Shown here: one piece after another, positions 28,022 to 37,577 of the stretch
How the letters are laid out: each line of letters opens with the position of its first letter
Numbering within the stretch: position 1 is the stretch's first letter
NCBI RefSeq assembly: GCF_003226255.1
Contig: NZ_QJST01000002.1
Coordinates: forward strand, 391,441 to 455,440
Origin: Idiomarina fontislapidosi
GTDB taxonomy: Bacteria; Pseudomonadota; Gammaproteobacteria; Enterobacterales; Alteromonadaceae
DNA: 64,000 bases
Reading direction: 5' to 3'
Translations under genes and position numbers: made by a program
The notes under the pieces: generated by a model
Seen by the model: only the letters and a program-made list of their open reading frames with translations
Databases searched by the model: none
What the model was told of the DNA's origin: nothing

Positions 28022-29885
28022 CAACCAAAACCTATCACTACGTTCAGTGATTACCCAAATTGCCGATCAGTTGTGCGATACCATCGATAATAATTTTGAT
28101 ATTCATGTGGCTGTTGATACACCAGATACCGAAGGTCAAAAACTTGCGCTGTTGGTTAATTTTCTACTAGAGAACGTGCGCCGTTCGCTCGACGATATGC
28201 AGTCACTGAATATGCAGCTCGAGGACAAAGTTAAAGAGCGTACATCGTTACTCGACCTCATTTTAGCAGGCTCTAATGATGGCGTTTGGATCTGGGATAT
28301 TGCCAATGATGAGCTGACATTATCAGGACGTTGGTATTCGATGCTTGAACTTCCCCACGATGCGAATACCCAATCGCCCGAGTTTTGGCTTCAGCAAATT
28401 CACCCAGCTGATCGGGGTCGTTTTCGCGATGCCATTAAACGCTTACGTAAGGGCGAATCTGAACACTTAAACGTAGAGTATCGTGTAAAAACCGCTCATC
28501 AAGGCTACCGATGGATGCTTTGTCGCGGTGTATGTCAAAAAGACAACAACCAGCAATGCTCAATTGTCGCAGGAACGCAGACCGATATTTCTGCCATGCG
28601 AATCTTTGACCAAGAGTCAGGGATGACTAATGAGCGCTACTTACGAGAACGTGTCGAGGATGCCATCACCGAGGAGCAATCTCTGTTTCTGGTCTATGTC
28701 ACGGTTGAAAATATAGACGCGATATTAACGTCCTCTGAACACCCGAGTAACGCGATGCTTTATCCGATTATTCAAGAACGCTTGAGTAAAGTCAGTAACT
28801 TACATCTTGTCGCGAGTAAACTCAGTGCTATCACCTTTGCCGTGATGGGGTTTGAATCTGAACTCGCTGCGACCAACCTCACTATCGAAGATGTCTGTCA
28901 GCAACTTCGGGATAACTGCGCTAATACACAGCGTACATTTGATGATGAAATCCGTTTTGAAGTGGCGGTCGGCGCAGTGGTGTCATCGATGCTGCGCATT
29001 GAGCAATCACAACAGCTGATAAACTACGCGTGGTCAGCTTTGCGACGCGCACGCCAACTAGGTCAAACATGTATATTTACCGAGGCACATATCAGCCAAG
29101 ATAGTCGCCGCATGCGCGTTGAGAAGGAGTTACGGCGCAGCTTGATGAAGAATGCCCTCGCGCCCGATTATCAAGCGATATATCAGGGTAAGACGAAAAC
29201 ACTCGAAGGGTTTGAGGCACTCGCCCGCTTCCGCCATGCGGAACTTGGTACCGTGTCCCCAGGAGAATTTATTCCCATCGCCGAAGATGCTGGATTAATG
29301 CGTGAACTTGGGTACTCAATACTCGACAGCACGATCGCGACCATTAAACAGTGGCAGTCCGGTGTTTTACGTGACCACCCGTTTTATATTGCGGTTAATG
29401 TTTCAGCGATTCAACTGCAAGACCCCTACTTTGCCGATAATGTATTAGCTAAACTCGAGGGAGCCAATGTATCGCCTTCGCGACTCAAACTCGAGGTCAC
29501 TGAATCAACCCTCGTCGAGAGTTTTAAACACGCCGCTGAACAGATTGATAAGCTGCGCCAGCAAGGTGTTCGAATTGCGCTAGACGATTTTGGGACCGGT
29601 TACTCATCGCTCAGCTATTTGCGAAGCTTAGCAATCGACACCTTGAAAATAGATCGCAGCTTTGTTGCTAACTTGCACGAAAATAAACAAAAATCAGCCA
29701 TTATTAAAACTGTTTATGAGTTGGCTACCGAGCTGGACTTGTCTGTCGTTGCGGAAGGTGTTGAGGAAGCCGAAGAGCTCGACTTCCTCAATAGTATCGG
29801 GGACATGGCGATTCAAGGGTTTTTACTAGCGCGCCCACTGCCCGCCGATGAAGCCATCGATCAACTACCTCGCGGTACTTATTAA
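28014..29885 (+). CDS. PAS-GGDEF(degenerate)-EAL c-di-GMP phosphodiesterase, H-NOX partner
   Basis: 623 residues from GTG 28014, with AGGAGG 6 bases upstream; longer readings would run inside the H-NOX gene. After a helical N terminus (about 1-78, ending in a coiled coil) comes a PAS domain (about 80-195). A GGDEF-fold region (about 200-360) has no GGDEF motif. An EAL domain (about 370-620) follows. EAL signatures are intact: EALARF (401-), NVSAIQL, EVTEST, DDFGTGYSS and VVAEGVEE, so it should hydrolyse c-di-GMP. The gene overlaps the H-NOX gene by 8 bp, and translation is probably coupled. Confidence 0.9.
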   Translation: MTDNQNLSLRSVITQIADQLCDTIDNNFDIHVAVDTPDTEGQKLALLVNFLLENVRRSLDDMQSLNMQLEDKVKERTSLLDLILAGSNDGVWIWDIANDELTLSGRWYSMLELPHDANTQSPEFWLQQIHPADRGRFRDAIKRLRKGESEHLNVEYRVKTAHQGYRWMLCRGVCQKDNNQQCSIVAGTQTDISAMRIFDQESGMTNERYLRERVEDAITEEQSLFLVYVTVENIDAILTSSEHPSNAMLYPIIQERLSKVSNLHLVASKLSAITFAVMGFESELAATNLTIEDVCQQLRDNCANTQRTFDDEIRFEVAVGAVVSSMLRIEQSQQLINYAWSALRRARQLGQTCIFTEAHISQDSRRMRVEKELRRSLMKNALAPDYQAIYQGKTKTLEGFEALARFRHAELGTVSPGEFIPIAEDAGLMRELGYSILDSTIATIKQWQSGVLRDHPFYIAVNVSAIQLQDPYFADNVLAKLEGANVSPSRLKLEVTESTLVESFKHAAEQIDKLRQQGVRIALDDFGTGYSSLSYLRSLAIDTLKIDRSFVANLHENKQKSAIIKTVYELATELDLSVVAEGVEEAEELDFLNSIGDMAIQGFLLARPLPADEAIDQLPRGTY

Positions 29886-31675
29886 TCGATAATTGTCTGC
29901 AGTGGGACTAACTTCAAATTTTGTCCCGCTTCAGGCATACGGTTACGACCGTCTTGCACAACCAATGCGCCCTGCTTAAAGCCTTCTCCGAGCGATCGAG
30001 TAGTTACTTCAATACCGTCGGTTTCAGAAGCACCGTCGATACCTTTATCGATGTTCGTACGAATACGGAAGTGCTTACGCAGCGCGTAAGGGGCGGCAGC
30101 ATCAAATACGACATAACTATCACTGCCTTGGCTCGAAACAAACAGCAGCGTCTCGTTATCGTATTGCGCTAAAGCTAAACCTTCAATATCCGGAACGATT
30201 TCCGCGACGTCATCCGCTGTGATAATTTGCTCACCTTGCTCAGATCCATTGACAGCAGCATCAAATAACCAGATACCTGCGTCTTCCTCGCCCACAAACA
30301 AACGTTGTGTTTTGTCATCGACAACACATCCCTCTGGCTGTGATGGAACCGACATCTCGCGAACCAACTCAACATCCTCCGCAGACTTCACCCAGAAGTG
30401 CAAGATACGCCCGGATTTACCATTCACGTAAACCGACAAGCGGTCACTGTTGGCTTCATAGCCCATACAAAGCCCATATATTTCGTCCAGATCGGTACTG
30501 ACCTGCTGAGCAATACTCAGCTCACCCGACTGACGAATATCAAAAAACTGGAGACTATTATTGTCACGTAGCGAGGCAACCGCCAAGTTATCACGTACGT
30601 CGACGTTATTCAGACGACCCACATTCAGGTGCTGTTGAATGTCACCGTTCATTGAATATACATAGAGACCCGTGCGCTTGTCCGTTCCTAAGATCAAGCT
30701 ATCCTCGGGCGCGGTCGGTGATACCCAAATTGCAGGATCATCTATCGCATCGCCACGACGAGGTGAAGGATCGGTTTCAAGCGTTGCTGCGACTTGCGCA
30801 ATCGGTTTAACCGGGGCATGCCGCTCCGCTTCACCTTGCGTTACCTCAACTTCGATCGCGTTGCTGCCTGATTCACGAGTGACCAACACTCGGTCATCTG
30901 ACAACACCGAAATATCATGGTACTCGTGTGTCGTAGAAACGAGCTGAGCCTCAGTTTCACCCACGGTATCATCGTGTGTCGATATCTTGAGTAAGCGCGC
31001 AGGCATTTCTTCCAAAGCTAATAGTCGCCCATCATTAAGCAGTGATAATGCTTTGATTTCGCCTTTGATGTGTCCAAAGGGTGCACGCACCGATTTCAAA
31101 AAACGCTTTTCCTCGGCTTCTGGCTCTGCGTTATAAGCCCAAATCGCTTGATCAGACTCGGCGACATAAAGCGCACCTTGATGCTGATCAACTGCACACG
31201 CCGTCGCGTCGTATGGCACATTTAAATCACGAATCGTGATAGGCTCTTGCAACCAAGTTTCATCTTGTCTGAGCAAGCGTTGTTCTGCGCCTCCGCGACC
31301 ACCTATCAAAAATAACGACAGCTGGCTGTTTTCTGCACTGTCATAAAAGCACAGATCTTCGACTACGCGCGTTTCGATCTCACCTTTATACAAAGGCAAT
31401 AAACGACCTTGGTGATATCGCCAAACGAACAACTCTTGAGTATCGCCTTCCATCGCTGCAAGAATCGATTCACGTTCGCCGAGCGCATATTGTTTAAGAT
31501 GATAGAAATCACCTGCAACCAACTGTTGCTCACCGCGAGTAATGCCCTCACTCGATACCGAGATAACCGACGCGTCTGGGAGTACTTCCCGGTGGCGTTC
31601 ATTTGCATGGCTATTATCAGTGTGCAATGCCATTAATAATGACGCGCTCAATACAGTTACTTTAAATAAACTCAT
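29882..31675 (-). CDS. Beta-propeller phytase, two-domain type
   Basis: 597 residues with a signal peptide (core VTVLSASLLMALHT). The C-terminal half (about 295-597) is a beta-propeller phytase: RRGDAIDDPAIWV, LGTDKRTGLYVY, GRLNNVDVRDN and later VVDDKTQRLFVGEEDAGIWLF supply the acidic residues that bind calcium and phosphate. The N-terminal half looks like a diverged, partial propeller, as in the dual-domain phytases of Shewanella and Pseudomonas. It releases phosphate from inositol hexakisphosphate outside the inner membrane. It lies 25 bp after a TonB receptor gene and forms an operon with it. Confidence 0.92.
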   Translation of the reverse strand: MSLFKVTVLSASLLMALHTDNSHANERHREVLPDASVISVSSEGITRGEQQLVAGDFYHLKQYALGERESILAAMEGDTQELFVWRYHQGRLLPLYKGEIETRVVEDLCFYDSAENSQLSLFLIGGRGGAEQRLLRQDETWLQEPITIRDLNVPYDATACAVDQHQGALYVAESDQAIWAYNAEPEAEEKRFLKSVRAPFGHIKGEIKALSLLNDGRLLALEEMPARLLKISTHDDTVGETEAQLVSTTHEYHDISVLSDDRVLVTRESGSNAIEVEVTQGEAERHAPVKPIAQVAATLETDPSPRRGDAIDDPAIWVSPTAPEDSLILGTDKRTGLYVYSMNGDIQQHLNVGRLNNVDVRDNLAVASLRDNNSLQFFDIRQSGELSIAQQVSTDLDEIYGLCMGYEANSDRLSVYVNGKSGRILHFWVKSAEDVELVREMSVPSQPEGCVVDDKTQRLFVGEEDAGIWLFDAAVNGSEQGEQIITADDVAEIVPDIEGLALAQYDNETLLFVSSQGSDSYVVFDAAAPYALRKHFRIRTNIDKGIDGASETDGIEVTTRSLGEGFKQGALVVQDGRNRMPEAGQNLKLVPLQTIID

Positions 31676-31700
31676 TGTAATCTCTCTAATCTCGCTTTAC

Positions 31701-34244
31701 TTACCAATTGACCCACTGAATGCCCAAGCTATAGCTGCGCCCATAGGCTTCATACTGAGCGTTGTAGCGTTTATCACCGGTGTACACAAAATACTCTTCA
31801 TCAGTGATATTGTTGACGGCAAAGTTAACGCTCAATTGCTCACTGAGCAGCCATTTAGTGGAGAAATCTAAGGTGAGGTTGTCGTCTTCGTAGATGTCAT
31901 AGCGGCTGTCCTCTACGTCGCCCAATTCAGCAAGGTACTTAGACTTATAATTAGCGGCCAAGCGCATACTTAAATCTTGCGTTTCGTAGCCAAGCGCAAT
32001 GTTCGCCGTTGTATCAGACTGACTCGGAAGTGGGATATCACGCTCCATACGTGTACCGTCATCCAGCCAATCAACCGTTGCTTCAGAATCGGTGAATGTC
32101 AGGTTGGTATTAATCAGAAAGTTATCTAACCAGCTATTAAATCCACTAAGCTGATGCACCAAGTTAAACTCTAAACCAGCAACATAGGCGTCATCGCCAT
32201 TGATATAAGTGACCGCTTCGTCAAATGACTCATAGCCTGGACGTCCAGCAATATCCGCTTCATAAACAAAGTTTTTAATCGATTTATAAAACGCCGTGGC
32301 AGACATAACCCCTAAGGTTTCATCATAGTGCTCAATGCCTAGATCAAGATTGCGTGAGGTCAACGGCTCTAATGCTGGGTTGCCAAATTCAGCTTTAATA
32401 TCACCGTCGTCATTTTCAACAAAATAGCTCGGACGGATTTGTTCAAAGCTAGGACGCACCAAACCCGTGCTATAAGCCATGCGCACAATTGTCGAGTTGC
32501 TCAGCTCATAACGGCCAATTAAACTCGGTAGCCACTGAGCATCGCTGAATTCGGCATACTCTGGCGAGAACTCATTCAACTCATCATTATAACGAGTTCC
32601 GCGCGCATCGCGTTGTTCATGCTCGTAGCGTGCGCCGGCGATCACCTGCCAAGCCCCTGAGTTGAGGTCAGCCATAAAATATCCAGCATTGATGTCTTCA
32701 TCGATCTGATACTGTGCAATGCTCGATTCAACATCATCACGGAAGTCTGCCAGTGTGAGCGTGTCCAACACACCCCATAATGCATCCGCTGAAATACCCG
32801 GCCCAAATCGATCAAAGCCATACTCAACGTCGCCGGTTGCATAGTCAGCAAGCGTAAGTGCTGAAACGCCTAAATCAGCAAAGTCTTCAACGATAAAGAT
32901 ATCTTCTCGTGCGGTCTTCTCGCGCTGACTGATACGAATACCGCCTTTAAAGGTCACTTGGTAACTCGGTTGCAACCAATCGTACGCTAAATCGACTTTT
33001 AGGCTGTCTGCGTTTTCCTCGGTATAAGCATCACTGACTTCAACTTCGTCAATGCTATACCCCTCGCCTTGATAAGCACTATCAGGCGCGATGAGCTGTA
33101 ATTGCTCAACGCCTTGATAACCCAGTCCGTCATCAAATGATTGCACAAACTGTGCACCGCCAATGGCAAACGGTTGCGATTCACTCGCTTCACTGGTGCC
33201 CAACTCAAGTGTGAGTTGCCAATCTTGCCAAGTTTGTTCGGTACCTATCATGTACGCTTGAATTTTTTGTGTCTCTTTACGATCTTTGAGTTCACGCGTA
33301 ATTTCACCGGCGCTTGCGGTATTTTCGGCAATCGGGTCTTCAAATTCAGTGATAATGCCTTGACGAATCTCAGTATCCGCAAACTCACTGTACAGTGAGC
33401 GTAAGTAATATTGAGAGGTCTCACTCGGACGATAATCCAAGTTCAGTGCAAGGCCTGTACGCTCACGGGTCACTTGGTAAGCACGCTGCTCAAATTCCTC
33501 TAAACCCGGCTCATCAAAGTCCCAGTTGCCACCGGTTTCAACGTTGTCGGTTGTAAACGAGCGATCCTGATGACTACCCGCGACCGCTACGCCAAAACTG
33601 TCTTTGTTATCGCCAATATCAAACGTGTTGCTGGCGACCGCCGAGAACTTCGGATTGGTCTCGCTCGCCTGTGCGTTATATCCAAGCTCCGACGACAGCG
33701 AATAGAATGCGCCATCGCGGTCAAATGCCGTCATACTCTTTAGCTCGATATTGCCACCTAAGCTACCCGCAGGAATATCGGGGGTAAGCGTTTTGCTCAC
33801 AACCACCGATTCAAGTAAGTCCGATGGGATCACATCAAGCGCGACTGCGCGGCGACCCGCTTCTGGCGCCGCTAACGAAGTGCCATTGTATGACACTGAG
33901 TTCAAGTCGGGCGCCAAACCACGAATGCGGATAAACCGCCCCTCGCCTTGGTCACGCTCAACCGATAGCCCCGGCATACGCTGCAACGCATCACTGATGC
34001 TGTCGTCTTGAAGCTTACCCATGTCATCTTTTTTAAGAACGTTAATAATGCCGCCGGCGTCGCGTTGTTGCTGAACGGCCTTTTGAACAGACTCGCGGTA
34101 GCCAATGGTCAAGACCTCTTCGATAGGTGCCTGTTCTGCCGAGGGTTTTGTTTCCGTTGACTGTGTTGGTTCGCTTTGAGCAACCGCATGCGCGCTACTT
34201 AAGGCGGCTGCAACACAATAAACGAGGTAAGTTTTTTTCATCAT
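31701..34244 (-). CDS. TonB-dependent receptor associated with phytase
   Basis: About 847 residues from tandem ATG codons at 34244/34241, with AGGGCAC upstream. A signal peptide is followed by a TonB box-like IEEVLTIGYR. The plug domain has VLKKDDMGKLQDDSISDALQRMPGLSVERD and RFIRIRGL; a 22-strand barrel follows, ending in the aromatic YSLGIQWVNW. The plug type is that of nutrient (sugar or phosphate-compound) receptors rather than siderophore ones. Its operon with phytase suggests transport of inositol phosphates or their breakdown products; this substrate is inference. Confidence 0.88.
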   Translation of the reverse strand: MMKKTYLVYCVAAALSSAHAVAQSEPTQSTETKPSAEQAPIEEVLTIGYRESVQKAVQQQRDAGGIINVLKKDDMGKLQDDSISDALQRMPGLSVERDQGEGRFIRIRGLAPDLNSVSYNGTSLAAPEAGRRAVALDVIPSDLLESVVVSKTLTPDIPAGSLGGNIELKSMTAFDRDGAFYSLSSELGYNAQASETNPKFSAVASNTFDIGDNKDSFGVAVAGSHQDRSFTTDNVETGGNWDFDEPGLEEFEQRAYQVTRERTGLALNLDYRPSETSQYYLRSLYSEFADTEIRQGIITEFEDPIAENTASAGEITRELKDRKETQKIQAYMIGTEQTWQDWQLTLELGTSEASESQPFAIGGAQFVQSFDDGLGYQGVEQLQLIAPDSAYQGEGYSIDEVEVSDAYTEENADSLKVDLAYDWLQPSYQVTFKGGIRISQREKTAREDIFIVEDFADLGVSALTLADYATGDVEYGFDRFGPGISADALWGVLDTLTLADFRDDVESSIAQYQIDEDINAGYFMADLNSGAWQVIAGARYEHEQRDARGTRYNDELNEFSPEYAEFSDAQWLPSLIGRYELSNSTIVRMAYSTGLVRPSFEQIRPSYFVENDDGDIKAEFGNPALEPLTSRNLDLGIEHYDETLGVMSATAFYKSIKNFVYEADIAGRPGYESFDEAVTYINGDDAYVAGLEFNLVHQLSGFNSWLDNFLINTNLTFTDSEATVDWLDDGTRMERDIPLPSQSDTTANIALGYETQDLSMRLAANYKSKYLAELGDVEDSRYDIYEDDNLTLDFSTKWLLSEQLSVNFAVNNITDEEYFVYTGDKRYNAQYEAYGRSYSLGIQWVNW

Positions 34245-34438
34245 GTTAGTGCCCTGGTGGTGAATGTCAGGCACATACTCTATGTGGCTAAAATGTCATT
34301 TTATGTAGTGCGAAGAGGTTCTCATGAGCTGTTCGGATTGCACTCCGAACAGCTCAATCAGGCTGAGTTTCTGTCATGTAAATGTCATGCCGCTCCTGTA
34401 CCGTGAGCGCTTGTATGAGCACTGCATGGAGCCTGGGT

Positions 34439-35350
34439 ATGTCGCGCAATACGTTTTTATCTCGCATAATTTACGACTGGCGCCTGCCGTTTATGATGTG
34501 CATACTCGCGGTGTCATTGCTACTCGCGAGCCAAGTCGGCTCCCTTAAACCGCGCTCCGCTATCGACCCACTCGACATTATCGGTGAATTATCAACCTTA
34601 TTGATTGTCTTGGTCGGTCTGTTTTTGATTGTAACCCAACGACTCGATGGCGCGGTGACCCGACTCTTTTTCTGGAGCAGTTGTTTGCTCACCTTTTCAT
34701 TAGCGCTCGACCTGCTGGACGAATTTTTCAGCTATCCAGAGGCTGTCCGTCTGATGAGTTGGCTCGAATCCCTACCGCAACCTTTTGGTTTAATTATTCT
34801 AGGGTTCGGTGCCGCTGAATGGATAAAGGAACAGCATCAAATACGCCGCCAACTCGGTGTTCGAGAAAAACACTTACGTGCCCATGAATGGGTCGACCCG
34901 CTTACGACACTGTACACGCTCCCATATTTTGAAAAAGTGCTCGAGCGTGAGCTTGCGCTGCATAAACACAATCGCCAACACGTGGTGATGGCGAGCATCA
35001 ATTTACAGGCATTTGCTCGTTACAACGATGAAAAGGGAATGCACGAGGGTGATCTGTTGCTAAATAAAGTTAGCGAGCTGACCGCCTTATATTTGCGCCC
35101 GGGCGATTGCTTATGTCGCTACCACAGCGATCAATTTCTCATTCTGTTGCCCGCAACCGACTTCCCAGAAGCGCTGAGTCTCATCCGTCTTTTGGCAGAA
35201 ATGCTACGCGAACAACTTGCGCTACCCAATTATATGGCAATAAAAACACGCGTGAGGCGCGTCAATGAGGCTTCGCCTAAACAAGCGATGAGACAATTAC
35301 TGCAGCAACCAGAAGCGATTATCCCTGATGCGTCGCGAGTCCATCATTAA
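34439..35350 (+). CDS. Membrane protein with degenerate GGDEF domain retaining an RxxD site
   Basis: 303 residues from ATG 34439 (TGGGT upstream; an ATG at 34382 is possible but has a Cys-rich, unlikely start). Four hydrophobic segments (about 15-33, 47-66, 75-97 and 113-130) precede a GGDEF-fold domain (about 150-300). DPLTTLYTLPYF and RYNDEKGMHEGDLLL are family marks. The active-site loop reads HSDQF (229-233) instead of GGDEF, so cyclase activity is unlikely. The inhibitory-site motif RPGD (220-223) is intact at the correct 5-residue spacing, so the protein could bind c-di-GMP as a receptor. It overlaps the AraC gene by 23 bp. Confidence 0.85.
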   Translation: MSRNTFLSRIIYDWRLPFMMCILAVSLLLASQVGSLKPRSAIDPLDIIGELSTLLIVLVGLFLIVTQRLDGAVTRLFFWSSCLLTFSLALDLLDEFFSYPEAVRLMSWLESLPQPFGLIILGFGAAEWIKEQHQIRRQLGVREKHLRAHEWVDPLTTLYTLPYFEKVLERELALHKHNRQHVVMASINLQAFARYNDEKGMHEGDLLLNKVSELTALYLRPGDCLCRYHSDQFLILLPATDFPEALSLIRLLAEMLREQLALPNYMAIKTRVRRVNEASPKQAMRQLLQQPEAIIPDASRVHH

Positions 35351-36332
35351 ATCACGCGAGCTTATTGCTCGACCGCTGCTTAAAGCACTTCTGCCTATCG
35401 CCGAGCGGCGCGGTGTGAGTCCTCATCAACTGCTTAAAGGCACGCACGTGTTTGATGATGAACTCAAGCCTTCAGCAGGACGCAGTAGTGAGCAGGATCT
35501 CGCGCGTATTATTGCTGCGGCAGAGCAGTTAGTCGGCGATGCTCAACTCTGGCCGTTAGTGATTCAATCGCTACACCAGCAAAGACTGTGTCCCGCACTC
35601 GACTGCATTCGCTATGCCAGCACATTTAACGCTGCACTGCTATCGTCACTGCGCTACCAAGCGTTATTACACCCGTTTATACTGATACGCCCCAAGCGTT
35701 TACAACAACGTCTTCACATTGACTGGCTGCCCGTCTCGGGCTTGCCCGATAAACACAATAAGGCGTTCCGCGAGGCATGCGACAAATTGATGTTAGCGTT
35801 GGTAGTACACGCAGCCCGGGTTTGCCAAGTCAATTTATCCGATTGGCGAATCGGCGTGCACGACCCCGATAGCCTTCCCGTCAGTTGGCAAACGTGGATA
35901 GGCACTATCGACTCGCGCCCCATTCCATGTCTTTCGTTTCCCATGCATCATCTACCGACAAACAATCCAACAGCCTCTGCCAATGACTTTCAACAGGCGC
36001 GATCATTTGCCGAACTGCAACATGAAACCCTAAACCCACAAGCCCCCCTCACTGAAGCACTCTCCTGGATGTTAAAGAAAGCAAAGCAAGGGGAGGAAAC
36101 ATCGCTGGCAGAACTGTCCAACGCGCTTAACATGAGCGCTTCAACGTGCAAGCGATTGCTCGCCTCGCAGGGCATAAATTTTAAACTACTGGCAGACTAT
36201 GCGCGGCTAAAATACTTTCTCTACCATTCAGAAGCTAAACCACACACTCAAGCCGAACTGGCTGCTAAACTCGGTTACAGCCACCCAAACAACCTCAGGC
36301 GAGCCCGCCGACGCTGGCTCGCCAGTTTTTAA
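35328..36332 (+). CDS. AraC-family transcriptional regulator
   Basis: 334 residues. An N-terminal arabinose-binding-like region of the PF12625 type (about 15-210) precedes a C-terminal AraC helix-turn-helix region (about 235-334). SLAELSNALNMSASTCKRLL is the first HTH and TQAELAAKLGYSHPNNLRRARRR the second. The start codon lies inside the preceding GGDEF-like gene, so the two are coupled. The TonB receptor-phytase operon is divergent from this pair and is the likely target; that is inference from position. Confidence 0.88.
   Translation: MRRESIIKSRELIARPLLKALLPIAERRGVSPHQLLKGTHVFDDELKPSAGRSSEQDLARIIAAAEQLVGDAQLWPLVIQSLHQQRLCPALDCIRYASTFNAALLSSLRYQALLHPFILIRPKRLQQRLHIDWLPVSGLPDKHNKAFREACDKLMLALVVHAARVCQVNLSDWRIGVHDPDSLPVSWQTWIGTIDSRPIPCLSFPMHHLPTNNPTASANDFQQARSFAELQHETLNPQAPLTEALSWMLKKAKQGEETSLAELSNALNMSASTCKRLLASQGINFKLLADYARLKYFLYHSEAKPHTQAELAAKLGYSHPNNLRRARRRWLASF
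36298..36330 (+). terminator. Intrinsic terminator inside the end of the AraC gene
   Basis: Perfect 8-bp arms GGCGAGCC (36298-36305) and GGCTCGCC (36316-36323) are followed by AG and TTTTT (36326-36330). The U-tract forms the last sense codon and part of the stop codon, so the final residues of the regulator are encoded by its own terminator. Confidence 0.75.
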
Positions 36333-36344
36333 TTGGCAGTTCGC

Positions 36345-37196
36345 TTAGGGGTTAACGGGGTTAACGTCATAACCCTTTTGCTCAAGCAAGGTTAGTACGC
36401 CCTCATCACCCACCAAGTGGCCGGCACCGACGGCGATAAATGCGATATCGCTTTGGTTATCCGTGGCGAGTTTAGCGATCCATTCGCGGTTACGTTTATA
36501 GAGCAGTTCTTCAGCCATTTGATCAGGCATGGAGTCATTAAGGTATTTACCTAATACGGCTAAGTCACCTTGCTGCCAGCTGGCGATGATCTCATCAAGG
36601 ACCTCATTTACTTTATCGATTTCGGTCAATGTTTGCTCAATAATTTCCTGCTCACCCACATCACTTTGCGCCTGTACTAATGCATCAATCTGACGTTCAA
36701 CCGTTTCTAACCCTTTAATGGGTAGGTTATTAGCTTCTGCAAACTGCTCAATTTTGCTTTCGACGCCCGCTTCCTGCACATATCCGGCTTGATTAATCGC
36801 CGTGGCAACCAACACAATTTGTGCAAACCAAGCGTTCAGCGGATTTAAGTTTTGCTCGGGAATACCATATTGCTGCGCGACCTGAGTGAACGCTTGCCAC
36901 GTCTCACGATCAACATTTTCTTCTAACGTACCCTCTGAGCGCATCGCATGAGCCATAAACGCCGCTTGCGCATTCTTTAATTTCTCCGGCGCGACTTCCA
37001 TCCAGATCACGTCACTTTGAGCGAGCGCATCTTGCGCATGCTCAGATAATGCAAAGCCATCTCCTTTAGCGGCATGCACGGTACCCATGATCCAAAGTGT
37101 TTTATCACCCTGAACGGCCTTATAAAACACCTCTGCTGAACTCAGACTGCTCCACAACAGTGCCAGCACTGTAACGATGACGAGTTTAAGTTTCAT
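36345..37196 (-). CDS. TraB/GumN-family protein
   Basis: 283 residues with a signal peptide (core LVIVTVLALLWSSLSSA). The family motifs are present: LWIMGTVHAAKGD at the N terminus, DVIWMEVAPEKL, and IAFIAVGAGHLVGDEGVLTLLEQKGYDV at the C terminus. These TIKI-superfamily proteins are thought to be metal-dependent hydrolases, but bacterial substrates are unknown. It lies 36 bp after a small HTH-membrane gene on the same strand and may share its transcript. Confidence 0.88.
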   Translation of the reverse strand: MKLKLVIVTVLALLWSSLSSAEVFYKAVQGDKTLWIMGTVHAAKGDGFALSEHAQDALAQSDVIWMEVAPEKLKNAQAAFMAHAMRSEGTLEENVDRETWQAFTQVAQQYGIPEQNLNPLNAWFAQIVLVATAINQAGYVQEAGVESKIEQFAEANNLPIKGLETVERQIDALVQAQSDVGEQEIIEQTLTEIDKVNEVLDEIIASWQQGDLAVLGKYLNDSMPDQMAEELLYKRNREWIAKLATDNQSDIAFIAVGAGHLVGDEGVLTLLEQKGYDVNPVNP

Positions 37197-37232
37197 AACA
37201 AATACCCTTCTTTATAATCTGATTCTTTTGTT

Positions 37233-37574
37233 TTAGCGCTGAGTGATAAACAACGTCAGCGCCACACCGATAAACATGCCAACAATAAGTGTGACCAATA
37301 AAGGTAACGCATCAAGCCATGTTGGCCGTTGTGTGCGTTCACGCTGCACAGTGACTTGTGGCGCTGTATTATGGTCGTTCTCATCTTGGACTAATTCTTC
37401 ACGTGCTAACTGGCATACCGCGCAAAGTGCCTGCACCGTATCTTTAGAGCCAATACCATCACGTTCCACTCGCTGAATCGTGCGTAGACTCACGCCGCAG
37501 GCATCGGCAAGCTGTTGTTGTGTCCAATCCCACTGGGTGCGGCAAGCGACTACTTTGTCTTGATTGATACGCAT
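37233..37574 (-). CDS. Tail-anchored XRE helix-turn-helix protein
   Basis: 113 residues: an N-terminal HTH (WTQQQLADACGVSLRTIQRVERDG), a polar linker (about 65-85) and one C-terminal membrane helix (about 90-110: LPLLVTLIVGMFIGVALTLF). A DNA-binding domain tied to the inner membrane from the C terminus is unusual but known in small bacterial regulators. Only 3 bases separate it from the upstream hypothetical gene, which also ends in a membrane helix, so they may work as a pair. Confidence 0.75.
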   Translation of the reverse strand: MRINQDKVVACRTQWDWTQQQLADACGVSLRTIQRVERDGIGSKDTVQALCAVCQLAREELVQDENDHNTAPQVTVQRERTQRPTWLDALPLLVTLIVGMFIGVALTLFITQR

Positions 37575-37577
37575 AGC

